Counted from the stretch's first letter, positions 47,461 through 60,200 are shown. The stretch is DNA of 64,000 bases from Dermanyssus gallinae (GCA_003439945.1 QVRM01003999.1:186001-250000), one strand, 5' to 3'. Notes: a model not told the origin generated them from the sequence alone. Translations and numbers: made by a program.

Positions 47461-48670
47461 TTTATTACAGTTTATTACCACGTACTTATTTTTATTATTC
47501 ATAATAATCACGCACTTTCATACACCATAACGTACCTAAAGTCACCGGTGACATAGTATCGTTTCACCCGGACCTGCCCAGGTAATCTCTTTAATCCGGC
47601 TATTGAGTGCAGAAAGAAGCCAGCACCTCTCAGGATCATGGGTCGCCCACGGGGTTCAATTAAGGCACGTCCTTTGCTATATCTAAGTGGAACCGCAACC
47701 ATCTTAGCAGCAACGGATTATTCTCAAATCGGAGCCTACATCAAAGTAACCACGACGCGGTACCTGTCAGGAACGGAAACATCTTTTTACGTATGTATAT
47801 ATACAGGGTCTCATAAAAAGATGTAAACAACAAAATAGGGAATTGTAAAGCTCGTTATAGTTCATATTTTTCCAATAGAACATGGTCTCTGGGAAGTCTT
47901 TCTCGGAGTTTCGGAGTGAGAGCGATATTACTAAAATCCGTAACAGGGGTGTTGTTGCCCGAACAAGACTACAACATGTGCAATTGCGAGACAAGCAGTC
48001 CTCCTATACTTGAACCAAGTACATCGTCGTGAGAAAATACTGCTTCCTCTAAAGAATATATAATGCCGGCCAGAAGATGCGACATAGGTCGTTTAGAAAA
48101 TGATTTTTTTCTTTAGCCTTTACGCCAAATACGTCAAAACCATACGACCATATCGCTCAAAAGGAACATTAAGGCAAATGCGCTTTTCATGGCGATCATT
48201 TTCGTATCAAATATATGGCAATGCAAGCCGTGATTGTGGAGTAATTAAGATTTTTGGGTGGAAATGTCGAGAATAATTTATGCATGCCCTCAATCTCGAT
48301 TACTCCGCAATCACTTAGCCTCGCATTGCTTTAGATTTGTTACCAAAATGATCGTCATATTCGCGCAATTGCCTGAATGTGTTCGTTTTGAGCACTGCGA
48401 CTGGTACGCGCAGGGTTATCATGTTAAGCTATTGGACGAGAAAGCTCATAATGTTTGCTCATTGTTTGCGACTCCTCTTCACGCACCCGACGATGCGCTT
48501 TGTTTTTGCATGGGAGGACTGGTCGTTTTGCAATGGCACATTTTGAGCTTCTATGTCGGGCAGCAACAACAACAGTGCTACGGATTTCAGTAATATCACT
48601 GTTGCATATTGGATGGCCGCGAATAGAAGTTTGTATTAGCGCGCCATGATGATGGTGATCTCTGCCTGAT
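47461..48670. other. Unassigned DNA
   Basis: CAGGGTCTCATAAAAAGATG at 47805-47824 follows a TATATA tract and resembles the start of a Tc1/mariner-type inverted repeat, but no partner was found. The frame at 48258-48593 is unassigned. Confidence 0.35.
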
Positions 48671-48807
48671 TGGCCACAACCCGCCACGGCACTGTCGGCC
48701 ACAACCCGCCACGGCACTGTCGGCCACAACCCGCCACGGCACTGTTGGTCACAACCCGCCACTGCACTGTTAGCCACAACCCGCCACTGCACGTTCGTGC
48801 ACTGTCA
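48671..48807. repeat. 25-bp tandem repeat, five copies
   Basis: Units read GGCCACAACCCGCCAC followed by GGCACTGTC. The first three are near identical; the last two have TGCACTGTTAG-type changes. The array ends about 20 bp before a TATA box. Confidence 0.95.
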
Positions 48808-48826
48808 CGTTGCCGGTCGCCGGCCG

Positions 48827-48834
48827 TATAAAAG
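48827..48834 (+). promoter_or_regulatory. TATA box of a candidate core promoter
   Basis: TATAAAAG in a GC-rich context (CGGCCG before, GGGGG after) is followed 28 bp later by TCATCC, initiator-like with A at 48855. This is canonical arthropod spacing. The next 130 bp are CpG-rich and end in a splice-donor-like GGTGAGTG near 48982-48989. No downstream coding exon is visible. It could instead be the promoter part of an LTR, since AATAAA occurs at about 49213-49218. Confidence 0.5.
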
Positions 48835-49016
48835 GGGGTGAGCGCTATTTTGTCATCCTCTTGCTACCTCGAGCGTTCGGCGTAACGCGCACTCTGCAAA
48901 CCCTTCGTCCGGCGGCGACCGGGACGTCCGACGGCGTGGCAGCGACAACGGCGTGAGCGTGGCAGTGATAGTGCCCTAGGGTGGTGAGTGATCGTGGCTA
49001 GGAGCAGGCAGATTTT

Positions 49017-49051
49017 TATATATATATATACATACATATATATATATATTT
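49017..49051. repeat. (TA)n microsatellite
   Basis: TA array with a CATACA interruption. Confidence 0.93.
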
Positions 49052-49414
49052 AGTTGAGTAGCGTAGCGGCATTGTTAAGTGTGTGGTCTGTGTGAGTTCT
49101 GGCGGCGAAACAGCTTTGCGCTAACCGCCGGGACATAGAGTGTGAGCTAGCTAGGCAACAATAATAATAATACGAAGAGAGGCGGCGCTGCCGTATTGCT
49201 CTCTTGCGTATCGTGAAATATAATAAATAAGAATCAGTGAGTGTAAGAACCTGCGCATTTTCGTCTGTCTTCATTCTACGGTTCCGTTGGCAATAATCAC
49301 TGTTACCTACCGAAACAAGACTTCTCAGACGCCACGTTTCATTTGAAAAACGATTTACTTTAAAAAGCTTTACAACCTGTTCAAACCATTCTGGGAGAAC
49401 CTGTATGTATGTAC

Positions 49415-49415
<1 letters not shown>

Positions 49416-49451
<36 letters not shown>

Positions 49452-49464
49452 CACACATATACTA

Positions 49465-49550
<86 letters not shown>

Positions 49551-49583
49551 AGAGAGGGAGGGGGAGAGAGAGAGAGGAGAGAG
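49416..49583. repeat. (TA)n array followed by (GA)n tract
   Basis: About 130 bp of interrupted TA, then AGAGAGAGGGAGGGGG-type purine repeat. Confidence 0.96.
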
Positions 49584-49654
49584 ATAATCGGCTATGTTCA
49601 AAACGAAAGTTGCAGCTACGTTCTTAGTACAGGCATATACACCTTCTTCAGACT

Positions 49655-49738
49655 CTGTGGTTGTATTTGTAATAAACCATATACCGCTGACAGTCAGCGG
49701 CCATGCTACCGCAATGACCGTTGGGATACCATACACAT
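49655..49738 (+). mobile_element. SINE family C, 3' fragment
   Basis: TAAACCATATACCGCTGA, CAGTCAGCGG and CATGCTACCGCAA.GACCGTTGGG align in order with 50376-50440. The tRNA-like head is missing, so this is a 5'-truncated copy. Confidence 0.7.
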
Positions 49739-49801
49739 TTTAACATGTCTGCTGATATAAAATGGTGACATGTGTATTTATATATGAACATGTATAAATC
49801 C

Positions 49802-49805
<4 letters not shown>

Positions 49806-49842
<37 letters not shown>
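49806..49842. repeat. (TA)n microsatellite
   Basis: TA array. Confidence 0.96.
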
Positions 49843-49844
<2 letters not shown>

Positions 49845-50277
49845 GCTCTTCAGTGATGCTGTTCGATCTAGCACGATAAAACGACGACGCCTATGGTAAG
49901 GTCTGCTATTAGCTGGCTTATAGATACTGAGGTACACAGCCAGTTCGAAGCTCGTAAAACTCCTGAATACTCCAGACGCAAGGTACGGCCAGTAGTATCT
50001 AACTGACGGTCGCACACTGCAGTTTCAAGTTGACCTTAAATCGCTAATTTCATTATCCATATTAGCATATTGGCACTTTGTCATTCTAGGACCCACTATA
50101 AAAGGACCACAAAATCCCATTTGTTCTACGAGAAGTTTTATGCGCTGTCCGAGGCATTTTAACTATATAAATAGTGGGAAAGCATGTTTACTTAACTACG
50201 GTTGCAACGCAGTTTGTACTGTATTAGGTCAGTATCAGCTCATATTCACTACTATCGCTGACGGTATGGTCCAGGGA

Positions 50278-50450
50278 GGAGATTGTGCGCTGGTCATGGT
50301 GGTCATCTACCGGGGCGCCGCCAGTTCGATTCCCGTTGTTAATCGAGTTTTCATTGAGCGATGCTTGAGAATAATGGTAAACCAGACCGCGCTGAGAGTC
50401 AGCGGCTATGCTATTACAAGGACAGTTGGGGAAACCCTAGATATCTCAAC
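50278..50450 (+). mobile_element. tRNA-derived SINE, family C
   Basis: Box A-like TGGTCATGGTGG at 50291-50302 and box B AGTTCGATTCC at 50323-50333 form the head. The spacing is short for a tRNA, so the head is probably internally deleted. The body (GAGAATAATGGTAAACCA, CGCTGAGAGTCAGCGG, TTACAAGGACAGTTGGG) matches the fragment at 49655-49738. The 168-residue open frame at 50140-50646 runs through it and is not a gene. Confidence 0.7.
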
Positions 50451-53110
50451 ATGCTTGGGGAAGGGGAAACTGCGGCATGTATGTATTACTCGTGTGCGGT
50501 CGGTGTGCAGCTGCCTTAACGTATGTACCTCAAATGGTTACTGTAATAATCCTAGTTTTGCTAAACTAACGACTCTGAATTGCCAGGCCACCCGTGACAG
50601 CGTGCGATCGGCAACGAAAAGTTCCGCGGCGTCAAATCCTTCCTGAGAGCATGAAACAATCGTAGAACGTAATTCTGCATCCACTTATTAGCCACGTCAT
50701 TAGGCTGCCTTCGCCGACGTTGTAGTTATGACAAACCTACATTGGCTAACATTAACTATATTACTACGTTAGCTGTTCGTGTTGGATGGCTGCCGTTCCG
50801 CTGTTGCTGCTGCGATGACGATTCACGGTGCGCTCTGAACTCTAACGGAGAGCTAGCAGGTCACTGCGTCATTGTCGTCGGCGTAGCTTTCTCGTCTGTT
50901 GCTGCTGCTGCGGCCTCTTTCATTGGATGCGGCGACAAAGCTCTGGTGACCGCGCCGGTCCACGAGAAGAAGACAGTGCACAATACTTGTTTTTTTCCCC
51001 TTAAATATTTGCTGCAGCGTGTTGCCTTCTTAGCCACGACGGCGATCGTGTGCTCAGGATCGCTTACTCGCAGCCCAAGTACACAGCACCGAGCATAGCA
51101 CACAACCTTGTCGTTTACGCTTCAAACGCTGCCTAGGGCGCGTTCTGAAGGGGGAGGGCCCATGCGCGCAGTGCAAGCCAGAGCGCGTCTATCTGCGAGT
51201 GGGCAAGATGGCCGAAAAGGGCGGCTGGGAAAAGGACGGCTGGGAAAAGATACGAGAAGAGCTGTGGCGGCGAGTGGCGGCGAGAGGAGAATAATCCAAT
51301 CGGCAGTAGGTGCATCCATTTCGAGACATTCCTCCTCTGCCGAACTCCGACGACGACGATGACGACCCGACAAGTATGCGACGACTGTGTCTGTGAGAGT
51401 ATGAGTAAGTGCTTGTATCCTAGTCCGACCCGCAATGGCTAAGCTAAGCGTTGCCTGTGACTGTGGACAGATAGCCAGCCGGCCAGTAAGACAGACAGAC
51501 CGGGGCGGCCCCAACACACAAATAGACCTTCAGGACGAGATAGCCAGGACTATACTAGTAGGGCCGCCGCTGTAGCCGCAACATAGACAGACAGATAGTA
51601 GATATATACAGTCAGTGCAAGGCTGAGGCCCGCTGTAGCCGCCGAGCAGCGCCCCGGATTGCGTCTCGCGCCCTGTAAGACAAAGGGGTCGCATATCAAG
51701 CACGGGATGTTTATACGCATATATATATATATATATATATACCGCGTATGTCATCTCACGCCGTTGCCGCGAGAGATGACAAACAGAAAGATGAAAGGCC
51801 GAACGAACGAGACGAATGTCGGCGGTGGCAAAAGAAGGCGGCGGCACTCTTCGCCGACTACACGCCGACGTAGAGAGAAACGAGAATGTGACAAACAAAG
51901 AAGCACACGTTCACACACGTTTGCATGCACAAGGGCGAGTGAAAGAAAGCGTGCGGCCAAGCACAGGCTACCCACGACTGCAAACCAACGGCTGTCCTGC
52001 AGCTGCTGCTGCTGCTGATATTGCCACCATCGCTATTTTAGCTGGCGTGGTAAACAATCCGCCAGCCGGCTATGACATGACGGGAACACTTCTGGCGGCC
52101 CTGGGCAGCCCTGCTGCAACACTTCTGAGTGAGGAAGCCTACATAGGCAAACTAACGGCGAGTATGACTGTGATGATGGTGACGACTATGATGATGATGA
52201 TGATGGTAACGATGATGATGATACTGATGACAACGGCGACAGCGAAATCGCTACTTCAACTAACCCCCAGGCAAATCGTAGCAGAAACAACAACAACAGC
52301 AGTAGCAGCAGCAGCAGCGATAGCCAGCACCAAATAGTCACTCAGCCGGCAAGCCAACGCGTGGCAAGCACGCTGCAGCAACCCCGTGAGGAACAAGAGC
52401 CGTAGCGAGATGACAACGGAAGTGGAAGCGTTCAGAGCGCTTGTGGTTTGCTTGTGGTTGCGGCGATGGGTCTCGAAGGGCACGCGAAGAATGCGGTAAC
52501 ATGACGACGCTGTGTGCCTGCGGCCACATTCAACAGCTGTCGACGGCCTACTACCGACTACACGGCATCGTGAATCATTGCTGCTGATGCTGGTGATCCC
52601 AGGTGACTATTTTTGCCGTTGTTGTTGTTGTTGTTGTTGGCTGCCGTCAATTGATTGATGCGACAGTAGTGAAAGCAGCGCCACGGTGCTCCACGTGTCT
52701 ACCAGCCAGGATAGCGCATGTTTCGGGGTTCCATTGCTCCTAAGCCCTTCCTTTCTGCCTTGACTCGTCGCTCTCTCTCTCGTATTTCGATTCTCATCTC
52801 GTCTCGTCTTACCGGCCTGCAGTGATGACAACAACGGTGGTTGCCGCCCGTCATCGTTAGAACGAACGAACGAAGAGAGAGAGAAGGGAGAGTCTTTAAG
52901 AAGTAATTTGTTTCAAAAGTAAATTGAATAAGTTCTGGCAAAGCAGCAGTGGAAGCGGCGGCAGTATCAATGATGATGGGAACGGCAATAATAGCAGAAA
53001 TGTCAACACCAACAACAACAACAACAACAACAGCAGCAGCAAGGATGCCGTTACGGTATTATCAGCACAGGCTGAATGACGACCCCGCCAATCCATAGCT
53101 AAGCACACAG
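50451..53110. other. GC-rich, triplet-repeat-rich segment
   Basis: Composition and repeat style resemble 29-33.6 kb. Included are GCT runs near 50800-50915, a TA array at 51719-51742, GCT at 51995-52016, GAT at 52170-52230, GCA at 52295-52318, GTT at 52618-52640 and CAA/CAG at 53008-53041. A 28-codon plus-strand frame at 51208-51294 starts in good initiation context (AAGATGG) and encodes MAEKGGWEKDGWEK and onward. No known domain is present. Confidence 0.4.
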
Positions 53111-54528
53111 TGTACAGTACGGTATGACAAAAATAGTTATGGTTACGCCACTTTAAATAATTGCGGACTTGTCTGACCTCATGGTGATCATCGTTCTATC
53201 CCAGGCCGATGTTCGTCTTCCCGGGACGAGCCCCGGAGTGCTGACAATCCAGCCGAGTATGCTAATATCGTCGTTTATCCCAGCTTATCTGGGCGCCCGG
53301 ACACCGTTGTGGATGCATGATAATAGAAGATGTGCCATAGCACCCAACAGTTCCGCACATTAGCACTAATAGGGTTCTACTAATGTTGCGCCCATTCGAA
53401 GGCCGACACCAAATTCTCGTACAAACAAAAGTCGACCAATGTACCCAGTACTTGGTGCTTGGCAAGAGCGTCTAGCCAGGCTCTGCGCCCTCAAGCAGAC
53501 ACTGCTCTCAGGTGGCCTTTTGTAGTGCTATTATCAGCGTCAGCTGGGCGGATGAAATCGTTCAGCTGCTTCTCGAAATGGGGAGTCACCCCACCATGAA
53601 CACGTTGTGTAGCTTTATATTCCAAACCCACCCACAGAAACTGGGGCGCGATATCCACCCCATCGCTCGTCGTAAACCTTAGCTGGTGCTAATGCATATT
53701 CTCTTCCCTAAGGGACCCCGTGTTGTCGCGATACATATTTTAAAGCTAGCTGTCGGATACACATATCAGCAAGCAATTGACTCTCGCGGTTTTCTCATAT
53801 CCTCTGAGCGCGTGCGGTATTCTCGATTGTCAGTCTCCCTCTGTTGCCCCCCCCCCCTGTTATTTTATACAGCCAGATGGGCTTAGACGCGCAGCGTTAC
53901 TCAACTACAGGTTCAACTTGAGATAAAACATTCTACAAATTTAACGCTCTGTTACTTTGAAGGCTTTGCTTAAAAGTTATAAATGTGATATCGCACAGTC
54001 GAATTAGCACATACTACGACAACGCGCTGAAACATATTTGGCGGAAAACCGTCGCTTGTCGCATTTCGTCTATCTGACTTTCTTACACACGACCCGATTT
54101 TTCAATTCAAGGATTGTTTCTTTTTTATGTGGTTAATAATAACTAACATTATAAATAAAACAACAAATATTGCGACCTTTATGTCATACCAGTGTTGCAG
54201 TTATTTGCACGATTGCTGCTCTTGCTGCTATGCTAGTGCTTACTATGGTGTATTCAGTGTTCTGTGCACTGGTATTTTTTCGGCAACGTTTCGCGCTGCT
54301 CGAAGGGACACAAGTGAACGATTAACTAGGTTTGGTTAACATGCACTATATTGGCCAGTTAGTTCACTGAATTTCTGTCTGACATGAGTTGATAACCCAA
54401 TTCAGCCCACTAAACAGATTCTGACCACTAAAACGTTGCCTAATTAACTGAGTTAGTGACTATTTGTATGAGCAATAAAATACGAAATGCAACGTTACGT
54501 AGAGTATATACTGCATCCCCTAAGCATA

Positions 54529-54530
<2 letters not shown>
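53111..54530. other. Unassigned DNA
   Basis: It holds a poly-C run at 53847-53857. The minus-strand stretch around 53400-53480 looks like decayed coding sequence but was not identified. Confidence 0.35.

Positions 54531-54574
<44 letters not shown>
54531..54574. repeat. (TA)n microsatellite
   Basis: TA array. Confidence 0.97.
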
Positions 54575-54575
<1 letters not shown>

Positions 54576-55500
54576 CAGCATGTGCTTTCTCGCAACCTAT
54601 AAAATAGACATAATATTATTAAGACAGTTTAATGTACAAAGTAAGACATAGAAAGAGTAATTACCACACAAAAGGGAGGAACATAGATAGAGCAGCGATA
54701 TGTATTAATATAGACTGGAGAACCGTATATATGCTAATTTGGGATTCAGTATAATGCAGACATTATAGAATACGAGGGAGGTATCGAAACGGTGACTCAA
54801 GACAAAAAAGCATTATTGTATGAACTGAAGGAAAAGATTAATTTTCCTTATGAAGATTGCATTTAAAGCTGTTCGCTTATTTGCTGAGAATATACTTCTA
54901 TTGACGATATAGTAAGGCGCTATACTATGAAGTTTTAATATTTAGCGACAGAGAGACAAAAGCAGAAGACAAAAGGGGAAAGATGTATCAAGCAGTGGCT
55001 CATCCGGCTTAAGTCAAGTAAAAGCGCCAGAGTTTTTCATGCACCCTCACGGCTAATGAATGACTCTAATGAGAGTCTTAACTAAAGCAGCCTTGCAGGC
55101 TTAGCGCGCACTTTCTAATCCTATCCCTGGTTAAGGTTCTTTTATGGGCTACATGGACAGGCGTTTCCTTTCCGCGAGGCGAATTTAAATATTGTGACCA
55201 ACAGAGAAGTCTAAAAAAACCTGAAAGGATCTTTCTAAAGAGTTTCAAACGCTCACTAAAATCTCATAGCTTTAGGTATTACGCGACTTTCCTCAAGGTG
55301 GGCAGAGGAGCTTGTCAATACATTCAAACGTTTGTTGGGGGTACGTTCTAGGCATAATCAAATCGACTTGATTTTGTTAGCAGATAAAAGACTACAATGT
55401 GCTATTATTTCGTCTCTACCTCCAGCCAGACTATGGAGCTGTCATGTTAGACCTATATGCATTTTGTTCAGCAGAGGAATGTAGCAGCCGGACATTGTGC
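54575..55500. other. Unassigned A/T-rich DNA
   Basis: Nothing recognised. Confidence 0.4.
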
Positions 55501-55830
55501 TGGGTTACTGTATTTGGGGCGGCACATACAAGACAGTCGTTGGGAACGTAAATTACAGGTCCCTAAAAGTAGTAGGCTTGTACAACAACGGAGCAGGCTT
55601 AATTATTCACAGTTAGGATATTAGACGACTTTCGACGGGTTAAGCCCTTAAGGCTAGTAGGAGTCGCGATACAGCTACTTCATGTCGTCACACAATATTT
55701 GTACGACAAGTACCTAGATTGTCATTGGCAGCAGTCTACAATGAGCTCCCGCTCTGCCTACAGAAAATGAAAACTGCAAATGTTCAGGAAAAGGAAAAAA
55801 GCCGTAGGAAAGAGCTCTCGTGTAGACCGG
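55501..55830 (+). mobile_element. Possible LINE C-terminal fossil
   Basis: WERKLQVPKSR (55539-55572) and RQVPRLSLAAVYNELPLCL (about 55697-55760) resemble the H..KL.VP.SR and R......WN.LP.. blocks at the end of CR1/Jockey-type RT proteins. Frame breaks separate them and the blocks are short, so the assignment is weak. Confidence 0.3.
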
Positions 55831-56095
55831 TTAAACTTGCTTCTATAGGGTTCAGGGTTCTATCTATATAAGTTCTCAGTCAATCAATCCTTCAGTCAGT
55901 GGAGATTCTCGACCGGATCTAATTGACCAACGGAGAAGAATAGATTTAAGCATAATCACATTGGAGCCAATGCTGGTCTATTGCTTGTCATGGCAGTGTC
56001 CTGATGATCAAAAGTAGAACGTCAGTTGCCTATTGCTGCTACACCGCCTACAAGCCGCACGCCTGTTTAGATATAAGATCTCTCTTTCTCTCCCT
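55831..56095. other. Unassigned DNA
   Basis: Nothing recognised. Confidence 0.4.
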
Positions 56096-56125
56096 ACATA
56101 TATATATATATATATATATATATGT
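56096..56125. repeat. (TA)n microsatellite
   Basis: Short TA array adjoining a palindrome. Confidence 0.95.
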
Positions 56126-56127
56126 AA

Positions 56128-56169
56128 AATGCTACTCACCATATATTTATATATATGGTGAGTAGCATT
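56128..56169. repeat. Perfect 19-bp inverted repeat, 4-nt loop
   Basis: AATGCTACTCACCATATAT (56128-56146), TTAT loop, then ATATATGGTGAGTAGCATT (56151-56169). It could form a stable hairpin or cruciform. Confidence 0.97.
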
Positions 56170-57156
56170 CACATAGTGTTACTGAAGCGTTGGCTGGCTA
56201 AGACCGCGGAAGCAAGATAAAGTTTCGACAAACAGGGCGTTTCTGCCTTAGGTTAAAGAAGTGGTTTTTTTCCTGAGTCAACAATCTCCTACGTCTTGTC
56301 TACCCTTCTGCGTGCATATCGAGTGACATTTGGCTGGTGGGATAAACAACGCTCTCTATCATAAGAGAAGCTGTTTGAGGAAGCGGGTTGTAAGGCCCCA
56401 GTCCGAGCTACAATGCCCATATGGTAATACATGTCCTACGGCAGTGCAAAAATACATACACACAGAGCCCACAAGTCAGAGCAAATACCCAATAGAGGAG
56501 TTGGCCTTAAATATGTATTGGACTTTTTACCCCTGATATGGGGACTCTTTTTGAGTCAAAGAACGAGCTCACCCCTGCTAGCATTATAACATTTCATAGA
56601 TACTATTTAGTTTTCATATTCAGCTGCATGAAAGACATATATATATGCCTATGTATATCACTGACACTTTGAGCGTGCCTACGAAGTGACCTACAGTGTT
56701 CTTACAATTGAAAAGTTCCTATAATCAAGTTTATTTATTTTTTTTATTCACCTTTCGTTAGCACTCTACTTTAACCTTAACCAAAATTTGCAATCTAATA
56801 GTACACCGAATCTTTGAGATTCGTAGTACAGCACGGAAGGTAATTTAAAAATAGCATACCAAAGCACTTAAGATGCACCACGCCTCAACCTATGCCACCA
56901 TGGAATGCAAATGGGCGTTCATAATGTGAAGAGCCCTACTTTCGCAACGGTATTAGTAGCGGTAGTGGTTGCCATTGCTAGCAGATGTTTGGACTGTTCA
57001 TTGTGTCGTTTTCGGTGAACCTATGCATATATAGGCAAAACTTTTACGTAGCCTCGGCCAGTTGTGTGCGAGTGAAATACTCATAGCGCTTACAATGTTT
57101 GCGATCACTGCTGAATAAAAGATGCGCTGAAGGGAAAAACCAAAATGTATAAGGAG

Positions 57157-57157
<1 letters not shown>
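56170..57157. other. Unassigned DNA
   Basis: The plus-strand frame at 56330-56536 has a retroelement-like flavour (GGINNALYHKRSCLRK and onward), but no diagnostic motif. Confidence 0.35.
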
Positions 57158-57199
<42 letters not shown>

Positions 57200-57200
57200 T
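57158..57200. repeat. (TA)n microsatellite
   Basis: TA array. Confidence 0.97.
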
Positions 57201-58405
<1,205 letters not shown>

Positions 58406-58486
58406 GAAGAGCGTAGATGAAACAGGCGCATTAGCATTGACAAAATGTCTTGGTATTATATATATATATATATATAAATCTAGAAA

Positions 58487-58492
58487 AATAAA
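58487..58492 (+). promoter_or_regulatory. Polyadenylation signal downstream of the pseudogene
   Basis: AATAAA, 82 bp after the former stop codon and just past a short TA array (58457-58478), is plausibly inherited from the source mRNA. Confidence 0.45.
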
Positions 58493-58526
58493 GACCCGGT
58501 GTGCTTGTTAAGAATGAGAATCCCCA

Positions 58527-59240
58527 CTGCTACTCGTACTGCCCCTACTTGGTACTCGTACTACCCCCACGTGGTACTCGTACTATCCCCACGTGGTACT
58601 CGTACTATCTCCACGTGGTACTCGTACTATCTCCACGTGGTACTCGTACTAACCCCACGTGGTACTCGTACTAACCCCACGTGGTACTCGTACTAACCCC
58701 ACGTGGTACTCGTACTACCCCCACGTGGTACTCGTACTTCCCCCACGTGGTACTCGTACTTCCCCCACGTGGTACTCGTACTCGTACTATCCCCACGTAG
58801 TACTCGTACTAACCCCACGTGGTACTCGTACCTACCCCCCACGTGGTACTCGTACTACCCCCACGTGGTACTCGTACTTCCCCCACGTGATACTCGTACT
58901 TCCCCCACGTGGTACTCGTACTTCCCCCACGTACTATTCGTACTACTCCCCCATTTGCTACTCGTACTACCCCCATGCGCTACTCGTACTACCCCCACGC
59001 GCTACTCGTACTACCCCCACGCGCTACTCGTACTACCCCCACGCGCCTCTTACCCCACGTTTTATTCGTACTACACCCCACGTGCTACACGTACTACCCC
59101 CACGTGCTACTCGTACTACCGTCCACGTGCTACTCGTACTTACACACACGTGCTACTCTTACTAGCCCCCACCGTGGTACTCTACTACTCCCACGTGCTA
59201 TTGTACTACCTCCTTTGCTGAATCGTACTACCCCACTACT
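58527..59240. repeat. 22-bp minisatellite, about 30 copies, CACGTG-rich
   Basis: The unit is CCCCACGTGG followed by TACTCGTACTAA/ACC, 22 bp in total. About 20 copies keep a CACGTG palindrome. Later copies (58970-59060) drift to ACGCGCTACTCG, and end copies are the most diverged, as expected from unequal exchange. Since 22 is not a multiple of 3, each forward frame cycles through all phases. No phase contains a stop, so all three forward frames stay open for several hundred bases. Confidence 0.97.
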
Positions 59241-59274
59241 ACTCGCAGCACACTCACTGCTCAGGTATCATCGA

Positions 59275-59300
59275 CCCCCCCCCCCCCCCCCCCCCCCCCC
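59275..59300. repeat. Poly-C run (26 nt)
   Basis: The longest C homopolymer in the window, within the degraded end of the minisatellite. Related TACTCGTACTA motifs continue to about 59400. Confidence 0.96.
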
Positions 59301-60199
59301 GGCTGCTACTCGTACTACTTCTACTGCTACTCCCCTCTACCCCCATTGTTACCTTGTATCGCCCCCACTGCTACTCGTGCTACCTCTACTGCTAACCGTA
59401 GTGCTCTCGCTGTTACTACTAGGTAATAAATACCTCATTGCTACTACCCGCTTACTAATTGCTCATTCTACTCTTGCTGCGTTTATTGTGCCAGCTATGA
59501 GCATAGCCGCACTAGACACTACCATAGACGAATGCGAGGCGGCAAAGTTGTCCGACAAAGAATCCTCATCGTTCATTCGCTCCACCGAGTTCTGCGGGCG
59601 GCCGTCGGGCGGGCGAGGCACCGAACAAATTGCCATTTGGACACATGGCAGCGCGGCAACCATGCAGTCGTTGCAAATTCCCTCCCTCTGCCACTGTTCT
59701 TCCACTCGAATCATTATTATAATTATTACTATGATTACCACGACTCTTACCATTACTAACTACCGCGCGACTGCTATACTGTTACATAGAGCAGCAACAG
59801 CAGCAACAACAGCAGCAGAGCAGCTCACGGTGGTGGCGGCAACATGACATAGAACTTTCAGGCCGATTCGAGCTCAGGCTAGAACAGCCTAGACAAAAGC
59901 TTGGAGCAGCTGCACAGATGTATATGAGGCGTCTGCTGCCTCATATACATGCTGTGACGTGCGACAACACACCACGACACCGAGATGACAAACTGCATGC
60001 ACCATGTATGCGTGTGCGTCTCTGCACAGAGATCACGGTGAGCAACTCTAAGTGCATTTTTTTTCTCCATGCCGTGCCTTCTCATTTTGCTAACGCATGC
60101 TTCATTCGCTTAATGATAGCCAGCCAGCCAGCATGTTAGACCATCACCACTAAAGCTATAAACGACAATTTGTTGCATGTGCCTGGTTTGCGTTGTACA

Positions 60200-60200
<1 letters not shown>
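59301..60200. other. Degraded minisatellite remnant and unassigned DNA
   Basis: Minisatellite-like triplets persist to 59400. A CAA/GCA triplet tract lies at 59790-59820. No gene was recognised. Confidence 0.4.
59918..59950. repeat. Perfect 13-bp inverted repeat, 7-nt loop
   Basis: ATGTATATGAGGC, GTCTGCT, then GCCTCATATACAT. Confidence 0.95.

Noticed and set aside
47805..47824. Tc1/mariner inverted repeat CAGGGTCTCATAAAAAGATG
   Set aside because: No reverse-complement partner was found by eye and no transposase is nearby; left as a note only.
48671..48807. CRISPR-like array
   Set aside because: The 25-bp units are directly adjacent with no unique spacers, and the genome is eukaryotic.
48671..49290. 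Definite solo LTR
   Set aside because: TATA and AATAAA spacing would fit, but no TG...CA ends, flanking duplication or second copy could be shown.
50140..50646. 168-residue plus-strand frame as a gene
   Set aside because: It runs through SINE family C and has no domain.
58499..59847. Several long plus-strand frames (up to 312 residues)
   Set aside because: They translate the 22-bp minisatellite and degraded neighbours. All three frames give the same repeating peptide, so there is no evidence for a protein.
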